Source: Actinomycetota bacterium (GTDB lineage Bacteria; Actinomycetota; Acidimicrobiia; IMCC26256; PALSA-610). From it: a DNA stretch of 39,412 bases. Positions within the stretch are counted from its first letter, which is position 1. The number at the start of each line of letters is the position of its first letter. The notes under the pieces were generated by a model. It saw only the letters and a program-made list of their open reading frames with translations. It was not told the origin of the DNA and ran no database searches. Shown piece by piece: positions 7,641 through 17,848 of this stretch. The stretch is taken from assembly GCA_003134555.1 (NCBI GenBank), contig PLBO01000111.1, positions 1 through 39,412 on the forward strand, written 5' to 3'. The position numbers and the translations under genes were made by a program.

Positions 7641-8967
7641 TGCACCTGTCGCCCCCGGAGTGACGGAGACGCGGATCGTCACGAAGCGGCTGCGCGATCG
7701 TCCCGACGACTCGTGGACGATCGACGGCGCGCTCGCGTCGGGCGCGTACGAACAGCTGCGGGCCGTGCTCGCGAAGGGCGATACGGCCGACGTGCAGGAA
7801 CAGGTGAAGCTGTCGGGCCTGCGGGGCCGGGGCGGCGCGGGCTTTCCGACTGCGCAGAAGTGGTCGTTCCTGCCGCCCGACTCGTTCCCGCGTTATCTGG
7901 TGGTGAACGCCGACGAAGGCGAGCCGTCGACGTTCAAGGACCGGATGCTCCTCGAGCGCGATCCGCACCAACTCGTCGAAGGCATCGCGATCTCGTCGTA
8001 TTCGGTGAAGTGCAACGTGGCCTATGTATACGTGCGCGGCGAGTTCGCGCTCGGCTACGAACGGCTCGCCCGCGCCATCGACGACGCGCGCGCGAAGGGT
8101 TTCCTCGGCCGCGACATCCTGGGCTCGGGCTTCGACTGCGACATCGTCGTGCACCGCGGCGCCGGTGCGTACATCTGCGGTGAGGAGACGGCGCTACTCG
8201 AATCGCTCGAAGGCAGTCAGGGCATGCCGCGCATCCGGCCGCCGTTCCCGGCGATCGAGGGCTTGTACGCGAAGCCGACCGTCGTCAACAACGTCGAGAC
8301 GCTGTCGACCGTGCCGCACATCGTGCGGATGGGTGGCGAGGAGTACGCGAAGCTCGGCGTCAACCGTTCGACCGGCACTCGCATCTTCTCGGTCTCGGGC
8401 CACGTGAACCAACCGGGCAACTACGAGGTCGAGCTGGGCATGACGTTCCGCGATCTGTTGTACGGCCTCGCGGGCGGCGTGCGCGAGAACCGCAAGATCA
8501 AGTTCTTCATCCCGGGCGGCGCGTCGTCGCAATGGCTCACGGGAAGCGACGAGCATCTCGACGCGCCGCTCGACATGGACTTCGTGCAGCAGACGTTCGG
8601 CGTGATGCTCGGTTCCGGGGCGATCATGGTGTACGACGAGACGGTCGACCCGGTGCTGATCGCGTGGCGGCTCGCGAAGTTCTTCGCGCACGAGTCGTGC
8701 GGCAAGTGCACGCCGTGCCGGGAAGGCACGGGCTGGATCGAGAAGGTGCTCTACCGCATGTCGCACGGCCTCGGTCGCCCCGCCGACCTCGACCTGCTCG
8801 TCGACGTCGGCGGCAACATCTCGCCCGGCGTCGTGAACGCGCCGTTCGTCCAGACCACCATCTGCCCGCTCGGCCCGTCGGCGGTGAGCTGCATCGCCAG
8901 CCTGAACAAGTTCTTCCGCGACGAGGTGCTCGAGCGCCTCCGCAACGATGCCGGAGCGCACGCGTGA
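7633..8967 (+). CDS. nuoF: NADH-quinone oxidoreductase subunit F (operon 1)
   Basis: A 444-residue NuoF (51-kDa) that binds NADH, FMN and [4Fe-4S] cluster N3. Seen: the glycine-rich GLRGRGGAGFPT near residues 62-73, GAGAYICGEETALLESLEG in the FMN/NADH fold, and ligands C356, C359 and C362 (ESCGKCTPC) plus C411. C362 and C411 are separated by 48 residues, about eight more than in E. coli NuoF. TTG 7633 is chosen because a GGGAG ribosome-binding site sits 6 bases upstream and the start overlaps the nuoE stop. GTG 7660 would remove nine residues but has no properly spaced site. Confidence 0.95.
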   Translation: MPDAPVAPGVTETRIVTKRLRDRPDDSWTIDGALASGAYEQLRAVLAKGDTADVQEQVKLSGLRGRGGAGFPTAQKWSFLPPDSFPRYLVVNADEGEPSTFKDRMLLERDPHQLVEGIAISSYSVKCNVAYVYVRGEFALGYERLARAIDDARAKGFLGRDILGSGFDCDIVVHRGAGAYICGEETALLESLEGSQGMPRIRPPFPAIEGLYAKPTVVNNVETLSTVPHIVRMGGEEYAKLGVNRSTGTRIFSVSGHVNQPGNYEVELGMTFRDLLYGLAGGVRENRKIKFFIPGGASSQWLTGSDEHLDAPLDMDFVQQTFGVMLGSGAIMVYDETVDPVLIAWRLAKFFAHESCGKCTPCREGTGWIEKVLYRMSHGLGRPADLDLLVDVGGNISPGVVNAPFVQTTICPLGPSAVSCIASLNKFFRDEVLERLRNDAGAHA

Positions 8968-11552
8968 CGACCGCCGAACCCCAAGCGCAGAAGACCACCG
9001 TGACCGTGACGGTCGACGGCGTCACTTTCGAGGCGCAACCCGGCGAGCTCGTGATCAAGGCCGCGCAGGAGCATGGCGTCTACATCCCGCGTTTCTGCTG
9101 GCACGAACGGATGGAGCCGGTCGGCATGTGCCGGATGTGCCTCGTCGAGATCGAGGGTGGCCGCGGCTACCCGCCGGCGTGCACCACGCCCGTCGCCGAC
9201 GGCATGGTGGTGCACACGCAAACCGACGCGGTGAAGCAGATCCAAGACGGTGTTCTCGAGTTCCTGCTCATCAACCATCCGCTCGACTGCCCCGTGTGCG
9301 ACCGCGGCGGCGAATGCCCGCTGCAGGACCAGACCCTCGCGTTCGGTCCGGGCGAGTCGCGGTTCGTCGAGGAGAAGCGTCACTTCCCGAAACCGATCCC
9401 GCTGAGCGAGTTGGTGCTGCTCGATCGCGAGCGCTGTATCCAGTGCGCGCGTTGCATTCGCTTCGCCGACGAGATCGCGGGCGACGTTTTGATCGACTTC
9501 GTCGACCGCGGCGACCGGATGCAGGTCTTGAACTTCGAAGAGCAGCCGTTCGACTCCTACTTCTCGGGCAACACCGTGCAGATCTGCCCGGTCGGCGCGC
9601 TGACCGCGAGTCAGTACCGGTTCCGCGCGCGGCCGTGGGACCTGTCGACGGTCGAAACCTCGTGCACGACGTGTTCGATGCATTGCCGAGGTGCAGTGCA
9701 GTCGTCGTCGAATCGCCTCGTGCGTTTGCTGGCGGTCGATTCCGAGCCGGTCAACCACGGATGGCTCTGCGACAAGGGTCGGTACGGGCTCGAGTGGGTG
9801 CACTCCGAACACCGGCTGATCGAGCCGCAGGTTCGCGACGGCGGCGTCTGGAGCGAGGTGTCGTGGCCCGACGCGCTCGACCGCGCGGCCGACGCCATCG
9901 AGACGGCCAAGGAGCTCCACGGCGCCGACGCGATCGCGGTGCTCGGCGGCGCGCGCGGTACGAACGAGGACGCGTACGTCTGGTCGGTGCTCGCCAAGGG
10001 CGTGATCGGCACCGACAATGTCGACGCGCAGCTCGGCGACGGCCTTCCCGCCGAATTCGTGCTCGGGATGGAACGGGCGGAGATCGCCGATCTCGACCGG
10101 GCCCGCGCGATCGTCGTCCTCGATCACGACCTCCGCGACGAGGTTCCGGTTCTGTTCCTGCGCCTCCGCCGGGCGGTGCTCGAGCTCGGGGTGCCGCTCG
10201 TCGACCTCGCGCCCGCGGCGCACGGCCTCTCGGCGCACGCCGCCGTCATCGCGCGCACCGTCCCGGGCGAGCCCCTCGCCGCGAACGTGCACGACGAGAT
10301 CTCGAGAGCATGTGAGGGCCGGCAAGGTCGCGTGGTCGTGGTCGTCGGGCGCGGCAACCTCGCGGCGGCAGCCGATTCGATCGTGGGAGCCGCGGCGGAG
10401 CTCGCCCGGGTGCACGACGTGCGCTTCCTGTCGGCTTTGCGGCGCGGGAACGTGCACGGCGCGCTCGACGCGGGTCTCGCACCCGGCTTCCTGCCCGGAC
10501 GCACCACCCTCGACGCCGGCCGCGCGTGGTTCACCGACCAGTGGGGCGGCGTACCGGCCGAACGCGGGCTCGACGCCGAGGGCATCCTGCGCGCCGCGGC
10601 CGACGGGAAGATCCGCGTGCTCGTGCTCGTCGGCGCCGATCCCGTGAGCGACTTCCCCGACGCCACACTCGCGCGCCGGGCGATCGACGCGGTCGACACG
10701 ATCATCGCGGTCGACGGGTTCGAGTCGGAGTCGACGAAGCGGGCCGAAGTGTTCCTGCCGTGCACGCTGTGGGGCGAGAAGGCGGGCACGGTCACGAACC
10801 TCGAGGGTCGGGTGCAACGTGTCGGTCGCAAGGTCGCCCCCGAGGGCACCGCGATGGACGACTGGCGCATAGCGGCGGAGCTCGCACTACGGCTCGGGCG
10901 CGACCTCGACCTCGCAACGGTCGACGAGGTGACCGACGAGATCGCGCGCGTCGCCCCCGCGTTCGCGGGCGTGACGTCCGAGCTGGTGAAGAGCGCGCGC
11001 GACGGAGCCGTCCTCCCGGTGGCCGGGCACCTCGACGAGATCGTGCTCCGAACCGGCGAGCTGTCGATCATGGCCGACGACGGATCGGGGACCTCCTGGG
11101 ACCCGATCAAGGTCCACGGTGAGGCACCCGAGGAGCCCGCCGACGAGAGCGAGGTGACCGCGCACGTCGACGCGCCGGCGCTGCACGTGTGGGATCGCCG
11201 CGCGCCCCAGCCCGAAGCACCGGCGCGCGACGCGTACGCTCTGCGCCTCGTGGTGGGTCGCGCGCTGTACGACGATGGTCGCCTGGTGTCGGAGACGCCG
11301 CTCCTGCAACGCCTCGTGCGCGATCCGGATCTGCGCGTCCACCCGAGCGATCTCGCCCGGATCGGTGTGGATTCCGGCGGCCAGGTGAAGGTGACCTCGA
11401 CGCGGGGCTCGCAGGTCGTCGCCGTGCGCGCCGACGCCGGGGTGCCGGCGGGCATCGCGTGTATGGACTTCTCGGCCGACGCGCTCGGCGCCGCGCTGCT
11501 CGTCGACGCGGGTCAGCCGGTGGTCGACCTCCGGGTGGAGAGCCTGCGGTGA
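8964..11552 (+). CDS. nuoG: NADH-quinone oxidoreductase subunit G (operon 1)
   Basis: An 862-residue NuoG (75-kDa), the largest subunit of the NADH module, carrying several clusters. Ligands seen: [2Fe-2S] N1b at C45, C56, C59, C73; [4Fe-4S] N5 at H105, C109, C112, C118; N4 at C158, C161, C164, C208; and the off-path cluster N7 at C234, C237, C241, C269. The rest is a molybdopterin-oxidoreductase-like fold with no sign of cofactor activity expected in complex I. N7 is found only in some bacteria, as in E. coli and Thermus. GTG 8964 overlaps the nuoF stop. Confidence 0.95.
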   Translation: MTTAEPQAQKTTVTVTVDGVTFEAQPGELVIKAAQEHGVYIPRFCWHERMEPVGMCRMCLVEIEGGRGYPPACTTPVADGMVVHTQTDAVKQIQDGVLEFLLINHPLDCPVCDRGGECPLQDQTLAFGPGESRFVEEKRHFPKPIPLSELVLLDRERCIQCARCIRFADEIAGDVLIDFVDRGDRMQVLNFEEQPFDSYFSGNTVQICPVGALTASQYRFRARPWDLSTVETSCTTCSMHCRGAVQSSSNRLVRLLAVDSEPVNHGWLCDKGRYGLEWVHSEHRLIEPQVRDGGVWSEVSWPDALDRAADAIETAKELHGADAIAVLGGARGTNEDAYVWSVLAKGVIGTDNVDAQLGDGLPAEFVLGMERAEIADLDRARAIVVLDHDLRDEVPVLFLRLRRAVLELGVPLVDLAPAAHGLSAHAAVIARTVPGEPLAANVHDEISRACEGRQGRVVVVVGRGNLAAAADSIVGAAAELARVHDVRFLSALRRGNVHGALDAGLAPGFLPGRTTLDAGRAWFTDQWGGVPAERGLDAEGILRAAADGKIRVLVLVGADPVSDFPDATLARRAIDAVDTIIAVDGFESESTKRAEVFLPCTLWGEKAGTVTNLEGRVQRVGRKVAPEGTAMDDWRIAAELALRLGRDLDLATVDEVTDEIARVAPAFAGVTSELVKSARDGAVLPVAGHLDEIVLRTGELSIMADDGSGTSWDPIKVHGEAPEEPADESEVTAHVDAPALHVWDRRAPQPEAPARDAYALRLVVGRALYDDGRLVSETPLLQRLVRDPDLRVHPSDLARIGVDSGGQVKVTSTRGSQVVAVRADAGVPAGIACMDFSADALGAALLVDAGQPVVDLRVESLR

Positions 11553-12754
11553 GTCACCTGCTCGCGCTCGACCCGCTGCTGCGGGGCTCGGTGACCTGGT
11601 CGGTGTTCGTGGTCGTCGTCATCAAGGTCGCCGTCGCGTTCGTGATCCTGCTCGTCTCGGTGATGCTCTACATCTGGGCGATGCGCAAGGTCATCGCCGA
11701 CATGCAGAACCGCATCGGTCCGAACCGGGCCGGGCCCTACGGCGTGCTGCAGACCCTTGCCGACGGCATCAAGCTCTTCTTCAAGGAACAGTCGATTCCC
11801 AACTCGGCCGACCGGCCGGTATTCCGGCTCGCGCCGTATCTGTCGATCATGCCGGCGTTCCTGATGTTCTGCGTGGTACCCATCGGCGGCACCGTGTCGA
11901 TCCTCGGGCATCAGACATTCCTGCAGGTCGTCGACCTGCCGATGGGCGCGCTGTTCATCCTCGCGATGTCGGGCCTCGGTGTGTACGGCGTGATGCTCGC
12001 GGGCTGGTCGTCGGGCTCCAAGTACCCGCTGCTCGGCTCGGTGCGCGCGTCCGCGCAGCTGCTCTCGTACGAAGCGGCCTTCGGTCTCGCAATCCTCGGC
12101 GTGCTGATCCAGGCGGGCACGCTCTCGACGCACGAGATCGTCGCCCAGCAGTCCTGGACGAACGCATGGTCGTTCGTGTCCCACTGGTTCTGGTTGAAGA
12201 CCTTCGTCGCCTTCGTGATCTTCCTCGTCGCGGCGACCGCGGAGACGAACCATCCACCGTTCGATCTCGTCGAAGCCGAACAAGAGCTGGTGGGCGGCTT
12301 CAACACCGAGTACACGGGCATCCGGTTCGCGATTTTTTATCTCGCCGAGTTCATGAACGTCATCACGATGTCGGCGATCGCGGTCACATTGTTCCTCGGC
12401 GGACCGTCGGGGCCGGGCCTCGGCTTCCTCGCTCGCGACAACGTGCTCAACGTGTGGGTCATGCCGGTCGTCTGGTTCGTAGTGAAGGTGCTCGCCCTTC
12501 TGTTCGCGACCGTGTGGGTACGAGCGTCGTTGCCGCGAATGCGCTACGACCGTCTGATGTCACTCGGGTGGAAGTGGCTCATCGAGATCGCAATCCTCTG
12601 GGTTCTCGTCACCGCCACCGTGCAGGTGGCGATCGTCGAGGATTGGAACCGGCTCGTCGCGGCCTCCATTGCGGTCGGCGCTGCGGTCGCGGCCTATGGC
12701 GTGCTGTACGCGTCGATGCCGAAGTCGGGCGAGCAGATCGAGGAGTTCCGCTGA
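11549..12754 (+). CDS. nuoH: NADH-quinone oxidoreductase subunit H (operon 1)
   Basis: A 401-residue NuoH (ND1), the membrane subunit that forms the quinone entry channel. Seen: [22 protein letters not shown] after the first helix, and the family loop [19 protein letters not shown] with NTEYTG and the following Glu. About eight or nine hydrophobic helices are visible. It is about 50 residues longer than NuoH of operon 2, mainly at the C-terminus. GTG 11549 overlaps the nuoG stop as GTGA, and its own stop overlaps the nuoI ATG. Confidence 0.95.
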   Translation: MSHLLALDPLLRGSVTWSVFVVVVIKVAVAFVILLVSVMLYIWAMRKVIADMQNRIGPNRAGPYGVLQTLADGIKLFFKEQSIPNSADRPVFRLAPYLSIMPAFLMFCVVPIGGTVSILGHQTFLQVVDLPMGALFILAMSGLGVYGVMLAGWSSGSKYPLLGSVRASAQLLSYEAAFGLAILGVLIQAGTLSTHEIVAQQSWTNAWSFVSHWFWLKTFVAFVIFLVAATAETNHPPFDLVEAEQELVGGFNTEYTGIRFAIFYLAEFMNVITMSAIAVTLFLGGPSGPGLGFLARDNVLNVWVMPVVWFVVKVLALLFATVWVRASLPRMRYDRLMSLGWKWLIEIAILWVLVTATVQVAIVEDWNRLVAASIAVGAAVAAYGVLYASMPKSGEQIEEFR

Positions 12755-13365
12755 TGGGGCGCTTCTCCGGATTCCTCGTGACGCTGCGCCAAATGGGCAA
12801 GCCGCGCCTCACGACCGAGTACCCGAAGGTGAAGCACGACAAGCCCGAGCGCCTTCACGGCCGGCACGTCCTCAACCGCTACGAGGACGGCATGGAGAAG
12901 TGCATCGGGTGCGAGCTCTGCGCGGGCGTGTGTCCGGCGCGCTGTATCTACGTGCGGGGCGCCGACAACCCGATCGACGATCCCGTGTCGCCGGGGGAGC
13001 GTTACGGCTTCGTCTACGAGATCAACTACCTGCGCTGTATCCACTGCGACCTGTGCGTCGAGGCGTGCCCGACCGAGGCGATCACCGAGACGAAGTTGTT
13101 CGAGTTCTCGTTCACGAACCGGAGTGATGCGATCTACACGAAGGACCAGCTCCTCGTCGACGACGCGGGTCGCGCGCAGCGACTGCCGTGGGAGTTGTGG
13201 CTGGGCGGAGAGGACGACGCGACGAGCGCGTGGATGCGGGCGACCTCGCCGTCGGGTGCGAGCGCATACGAAGGACGCGTCAGTTGGTCGGGCGAGCTCG
13301 GCTTCGGTGTCCGTCCGCCCGAGCACGGCCAACAACCCGCGAACCCGAAGCCGCAGGACGACTAG
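12754..13365 (+). CDS. nuoI: NADH-quinone oxidoreductase subunit I (operon 1)
   Basis: A 203-residue ferredoxin-like subunit (TYKY) binding the two [4Fe-4S] clusters N6a and N6b. Ligand sets are C50, C53, C56, C60 ([11 protein letters not shown]) and C95, C98, C101, C105 ([11 protein letters not shown]), each with the normal CxxCxxCxxxC spacing. After the second cluster the chain carries a long hydrophilic tail of about 85 residues, longer than in the operon 2 copy. It passes electrons from NuoG to N2 in NuoB. ATG 12754 shares one base with the nuoH stop. Confidence 0.95.
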   Translation: MGRFSGFLVTLRQMGKPRLTTEYPKVKHDKPERLHGRHVLNRYEDGMEKCIGCELCAGVCPARCIYVRGADNPIDDPVSPGERYGFVYEINYLRCIHCDLCVEACPTEAITETKLFEFSFTNRSDAIYTKDQLLVDDAGRAQRLPWELWLGGEDDATSAWMRATSPSGASAYEGRVSWSGELGFGVRPPEHGQQPANPKPQDD

Positions 13366-13940
13366 TGGAAGCCGTCGTGTTCTTCGTGTGCGGGGCCGCC
13401 GTGATCATCGGCGCGCTCGGCGTCATCGCCGGGCGCAACCCGGTGCACTCGGCGCTGTTCCTGTTGCTCACGCTGGTCAGCATCGCGGTGCTGTACCTGC
13501 AGCAGCACGCGGCGCTCGTCGCCGCGGTCCAGATCGTCGTGTATGCGAGCGCCATCGTCGTGCTGTTCCTGTTCGTGATCACGCTGCTCGGGGTCGACAA
13601 GGGGGAGGCGCCCGACGACGCCCATCCGGTGCAACAGGTAGCGGCCGTCGTGCTCGGCGTGCTGGTCCTCACGGGAATCCTCGTGCTGGTGCACGGCAAC
13701 CGCTGGGTCACAGGGGCGCACTCCACGCGTGGCGCGCTCGGCGCGGCCGATTCGGGCAACGTGGAGACGCTCGCGAAGAGTCTGTTCACCGACTTCGTCT
13801 GGGCGTTCGAGATGACTGCGGTGCTGCTCGTGATCGCCGTCGTCGGCAGTGTGGTGCTCGCCCGCCGCAGCGGTCATCGCGCCGATGCCCCGTCCGCAGA
13901 AGCTCACGCGACCGAACCGGGCGAGAGGTCACCCGCGTGA
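13365..13940 (+). CDS. nuoJ: NADH-quinone oxidoreductase subunit J (operon 1)
   Basis: A 191-residue NuoJ (ND6) with five hydrophobic helices. The conserved third helix reads [21 protein letters not shown], which contains the pi-bulge region important for coupling. The GTG at 13365 shares a base with the nuoI stop, and the open frame further upstream is antisense-like shadow. A soluble Ala/Glu tail of about 25 residues ends the protein. Confidence 0.92.
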   Translation: MEAVVFFVCGAAVIIGALGVIAGRNPVHSALFLLLTLVSIAVLYLQQHAALVAAVQIVVYASAIVVLFLFVITLLGVDKGEAPDDAHPVQQVAAVVLGVLVLTGILVLVHGNRWVTGAHSTRGALGAADSGNVETLAKSLFTDFVWAFEMTAVLLVIAVVGSVVLARRSGHRADAPSAEAHATEPGERSPA

Positions 13941-14263
13941 GTGCGCTCGCCTACCCCGATCACATCACGGCCACCTACTACCTCGTCCTCGCGGCCATCC
14001 TCTTCACGATCGGCGCGGTCGGCCTGCTGGTGCGCAAGAACACGCTCGTGATGTTCATGTGCATCGAGCTGATGCTCAACGCGGCCAATCTCACGTTCGT
14101 CTCGTTCGCCAACGCGTTGAACGACATCAGCGGTCAGGTGATCGTGTTCTTCACGCTGGTCGTCGCCGCGGCCGAGGTGGCGGTCGGGCTCGCGATCATC
14201 GTCGCCATCTTTCGCCGCCGCCAGTCCGTCAACGCCGACGACGTCGATCTGTTGAAGGGCTGA
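13937..14263 (+). CDS. nuoK: NADH-quinone oxidoreductase subunit K (operon 1)
   Basis: A 108-residue NuoK (ND4L), three membrane helices. The two buried glutamates needed for proton translocation in E. coli (E36, E72) correspond to E44 and E80 here ([12 protein letters not shown] and [10 protein letters not shown]). GTG 13937 overlaps the nuoJ stop as GTGA. The C-terminus DDVDLLKG is typical of actinobacterial NuoK. Confidence 0.94.
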   Translation: MSALAYPDHITATYYLVLAAILFTIGAVGLLVRKNTLVMFMCIELMLNAANLTFVSFANALNDISGQVIVFFTLVVAAAEVAVGLAIIVAIFRRRQSVNADDVDLLKG

Positions 14264-14270
14264 TCCGACG

Positions 14271-16250
14271 ATGAGCGCCCGGAACCTTCTCGACCTCGCG
14301 TGGGTCATCCCCGCGTTGCCGGCGCTCGGCGCGGTGGTGCTGCTCCTGGTGGGCAAGCGCATCGGCGAGCCGAAGGCGGGCTGGCTGGCCACCGCGCTGA
14401 TGGCGCTGTCGTTCGTCGCGTCGGTAGTCGCGTTCTTCGCGTTGCGCTCCCTGCCCCCGGACGCGCGCTCGAACGTCTCGCAGGGCTTCACCTGGATCCA
14501 GGCGGGCACCTTCCGGGTCAACTTCCGCTTCCTCGTCGACCCGCTCTCGTCGACGATGACGCTGTTCGTCACCGGCGTCGGAACGCTCATCCACCTCTAC
14601 GCGGTCGGTTACATGCACGGCGACGAGCGCTTCTCGCGGTTCTTCGCGTACATGAACCTCTTCGCGGCGTCGATGCTCGTGCTCGTGCTCGGGTCCAGCT
14701 TCCTTCTGACCTTCATGGGCTGGGAGGGAGTGGGCCTCTGTTCCTACCTGCTCATCTCCTTTTGGTTCGAGCGCAACTCGGCCGCGGTCGCGGGCAAGAA
14801 GGCGTTCATCACGAACCGGGTCGGCGACTTCGGGTTCATGCTCGCGATGTTCCTCATCTTCCAGAAGGTCGGGACACTCGACTACTCCGCGCTCGGCGCG
14901 CTGCCGAAGCTGCCGCAGTCGGCCGTGACGGCGATCGCGCTGCTGTTGTTCCTCGGCGCGATGGGCAAGAGCGCGCAGCTCCCGCTGCACATCTGGCTGC
15001 CCGACGCGATGGAGGGCCCTACACCGGTCTCGGCCCTGATCCACGCGGCGACGATGGTCACGGCCGGTGTCTTCCTGCTCGTGCGCGCGCACGTGTTCTT
15101 CGACCTGTCGAACCATGCCGGCACGGTCGTGGCGTGGGTCGGCGCGATCACCGCGCTCTACGCGGCAACCGTCGCGCTCGCGCAGAACGACATCAAGCGT
15201 GTTCTCGCGTACTCGACGATCAGCCAGCTCGGCTACATGTTCCTGGCCGTCGGCGTCGGCGCCTACAGCGCGGCGATCTTTCACATGATCACCCATGCCT
15301 TCTTCAAGGCGCTCCTGTTCCTCGGCGCGGGCTCGGTGATCCACGGGATGCACGACGAGCAGGACATGCGCCGCATGGGTGGGTTGCGCAAGTACATGCC
15401 GATCACCGCGGGTACGTTCATCGTCGGTTGGCTCGCGATCGCGGGCATCTTCCCCTTCGCGGGCTTCTGGTCGAAGGACGAGATCCTCGCCAAGGCCTGG
15501 GTCAGCCACAGCTACGCGCTCTGGGCGGTCGGCGCCGCGGGGGCGTTGATCACCGCGTTCTACATGACCCGCCAGGTGTGGCTCGTCTTCTACGGTCCGG
15601 AGCGCTGGCGCGACGACGCGGGCCTGGTCCAAGGATCCGGCGACGCGCACGAGGGCGACGAGGTGAACGTCGGCGGCGCGCACGGTGGGAGCGCGCCGCA
15701 CGAGTCGCCCTGGACCATGTACCTGCCCCTGGTGGCGCTCGCTCTGCTCTCCGTCGCCGGCGGTTTCATCGACCTGCCGTTCACGAACCAGAAGCTCAAC
15801 GTGCTCGATCGCTGGCTCGAGCTTCCCGAACCGACCACCGTGTCGCACTTCTCGACCGGGTTGGTGCTCTCGACGGTCGCACTCGTGCTCGGCGTCGTCG
15901 GGATCCTCGTAGGTGTCGCGGTCTACCGGAACGGGTTGCGGCGCGACGGTACCGATCCGGGTGTGGAACGGCTCGGTGGCTTTGCGGGTGTGCTCCAGAA
16001 CGCGTATTACCTCGACGCCGGTCTCGCGCGATTCGTCAGTGGTCCGGTCACCGCGTTCGCACGCTTCCTCAGTGACGGCGTCGACCGCGCCGGAATCGAC
16101 GGTGCCGTCAACGGGATCGCGGCCGGGGCGCGCGCGGGCGGCGGAACGCTCCGGCGGGTCCAGACCGGTCTCGTGCGGAACTACGCGCTCGGCATCGCGC
16201 TGGGAACGGTGCTGCTCCTGTTGTACGTGGCGACGCGGGTGAGTTTCTGA
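14271..16250 (+). CDS. nuoL: NADH-quinone oxidoreductase subunit L (operon 1)
   Basis: A 659-residue antiporter-like NuoL (ND5), the distal proton-pumping subunit. Seen: the key Glu at residue 152 in GWEGVGLCSYLLI, the GKSAQLPLHIWLPDAMEGPTP signature, and a C-terminal extension with GIDGAVNGIA leading into the last helix, which belongs to the long lateral helix that clamps the membrane arm. A Gly/Asp/His-rich hydrophilic loop lies at about residues 448-480. ATG 14271 follows nuoK after 7 bases. Confidence 0.95.
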   Translation: MSARNLLDLAWVIPALPALGAVVLLLVGKRIGEPKAGWLATALMALSFVASVVAFFALRSLPPDARSNVSQGFTWIQAGTFRVNFRFLVDPLSSTMTLFVTGVGTLIHLYAVGYMHGDERFSRFFAYMNLFAASMLVLVLGSSFLLTFMGWEGVGLCSYLLISFWFERNSAAVAGKKAFITNRVGDFGFMLAMFLIFQKVGTLDYSALGALPKLPQSAVTAIALLLFLGAMGKSAQLPLHIWLPDAMEGPTPVSALIHAATMVTAGVFLLVRAHVFFDLSNHAGTVVAWVGAITALYAATVALAQNDIKRVLAYSTISQLGYMFLAVGVGAYSAAIFHMITHAFFKALLFLGAGSVIHGMHDEQDMRRMGGLRKYMPITAGTFIVGWLAIAGIFPFAGFWSKDEILAKAWVSHSYALWAVGAAGALITAFYMTRQVWLVFYGPERWRDDAGLVQGSGDAHEGDEVNVGGAHGGSAPHESPWTMYLPLVALALLSVAGGFIDLPFTNQKLNVLDRWLELPEPTTVSHFSTGLVLSTVALVLGVVGILVGVAVYRNGLRRDGTDPGVERLGGFAGVLQNAYYLDAGLARFVSGPVTAFARFLSDGVDRAGIDGAVNGIAAGARAGGGTLRRVQTGLVRNYALGIALGTVLLLLYVATRVSF

Positions 16251-17848
16251 TGTCGCCCCTGCTCGGTGAAGTCATCCCGGTGACGTCGAAGCTCGGCTAC
16301 CCGTTGCTGACGTTCCTCGTGTTCCTGCCCGCGATGGGCGCAGTGGTCGCGATGTTCGTGCCGGCCCGACGACCGGAGCTCACGCGCGCAGTGGGCTACG
16401 TGACCAGCGTGGCCACCTTCGGGATGGCGCTGTTCCTGCTCACGCAGTTCGACACCAACCCGCTGAAGCCCGGCTTCCAGCTCTTCGAAGACCATTCGTG
16501 GATCGGCGCGCTCGGCGTGCGCTGGACGCTCGGCGTCGACGGGATCAGCTTGTTCATGGTGGCGCTGAGCGCGCTGCTTTTCCCCGTCGCGCTCCTCGCG
16601 TCGGCGAACATCTCCAAGCCGAAGTCGTTCACGATCTGGATGCTCCTGCTCGAGTCGGCGATGATCGGCGTGTTCCTCGCGCTCGACGCGATGGTTTTCT
16701 TCATCTTCTTCGAGTTCGTGCTCGTGCCGATGTACTTCCTCATCGCCGGTTGGGGACACGACAACCGGCGCTACGCGGCGATGAAGTTCTTCTTGTTCAC
16801 GATGGCGGGTTCCGCGTTCTTGTTCGCCGGGATCCTGTCGGTCGCGTTCATGCGTCAGCATTCGACGCACGTGTTGACGTTCGACGTTCGCGCCCTCACC
16901 GACTGGGCCGCCGCACACATCCACGGTGGTACGGCGAAGGTGCTCTTCGTGGCGTTCGCGGTCGGTTTCGCGGTGAAGGTTCCGCTGTTCCCCTTCCACA
17001 CTTGGCTCCCCGACGCGCATACCGACGCGCCGACCGCGGGCTCGGTCGTGCTGGCCGGCGTGATGCTCAAGATCGGCGCGTACGGGTTCCTGCGCTTCGC
17101 GATCCCGTTCTTCCCGCAGGCGGCGGTCGATCTCGCACCGTTGCTCCTCGTGCTCGCGGTCGTCGGGATCACCTACGGCGCGATCGTCGCCGCCATGCAG
17201 CCGAACCTGAAACGGATCATCGCGTATTCGTCGGTGGCGCACCTCGGGTTCGTGGTGCTCGGCGTCTTCGCGCTGACGAACCAGGGGATCTCGGGCGGGC
17301 TGTTCACGATGCTGTCGCACGGCCTGACCACCGGCGCATTGTTCTTGTTGGTCGGCATGCTCTACGACCGCCGGCACACGTACGAGCTGAGCGAGTTCCG
17401 CGGCATCTGGAAGGTGGCGCCGGTGTTCGGCGGCCTGTTCGTCGCCGCGACGTTCGCGTCGATCGGCCTGCCGGGGTTCTCGGGTTTCGTCGGCGAGTTC
17501 CTTTCGTTGCTCGGCGCGTTCCTCACCAGCCGTTGGTACGTGGTCGTCGCCTCGACCGGCGTGATCCTCGCCGCGGTCTACTTGTTGTGGGCGGTGCAGC
17601 GCGCGTTCACCGGTGAGCCCGACGACGCGAACCGGGCAACTCCCGACATCGGCGCGCGTGAGATCGTGACCGTGCTGCCGTTGCTCGGCTTGTCGCTGTT
17701 CCTCGGCTTCTACCCGAAGCCCGTTCTCGACCGGCTCCAGCCGTCGGTCGAGGCACTGATCCATCACGTGGAGCTCAACAGCGACTACAAGGCTCCGACG
17801 GTGCCACCCGCTCCGGTCGCGGCACCAGAGCAAGGGACCGGCAAGTGA
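16250..17848 (+). CDS. nuoM: NADH-quinone oxidoreductase subunit M (operon 1)
   Basis: A 532-residue antiporter-like NuoM (ND4), about 14 helices. Seen: the channel Glu at residue 155 in FFEFVLVPMYFLI, and VKVPLFPFHTWLPDAHTDAPT with the conserved Lys and His. The C-terminus is a Pro/Ala-rich tail of about 25 residues. ATG 16250 shares a base with the nuoL stop, and the gene ends in GTGA with nuoN. Confidence 0.95.
   Translation: MSPLLGEVIPVTSKLGYPLLTFLVFLPAMGAVVAMFVPARRPELTRAVGYVTSVATFGMALFLLTQFDTNPLKPGFQLFEDHSWIGALGVRWTLGVDGISLFMVALSALLFPVALLASANISKPKSFTIWMLLLESAMIGVFLALDAMVFFIFFEFVLVPMYFLIAGWGHDNRRYAAMKFFLFTMAGSAFLFAGILSVAFMRQHSTHVLTFDVRALTDWAAAHIHGGTAKVLFVAFAVGFAVKVPLFPFHTWLPDAHTDAPTAGSVVLAGVMLKIGAYGFLRFAIPFFPQAAVDLAPLLLVLAVVGITYGAIVAAMQPNLKRIIAYSSVAHLGFVVLGVFALTNQGISGGLFTMLSHGLTTGALFLLVGMLYDRRHTYELSEFRGIWKVAPVFGGLFVAATFASIGLPGFSGFVGEFLSLLGAFLTSRWYVVVASTGVILAAVYLLWAVQRAFTGEPDDANRATPDIGAREIVTVLPLLGLSLFLGFYPKPVLDRLQPSVEALIHHVELNSDYKAPTVPPAPVAAPEQGTGK

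Noticed and set aside
8751-10817. A 688-codon open frame antisense to nuoG
   Set aside because: Same composition artefact; the opposite strand has all the iron-sulfur ligands of NuoG.
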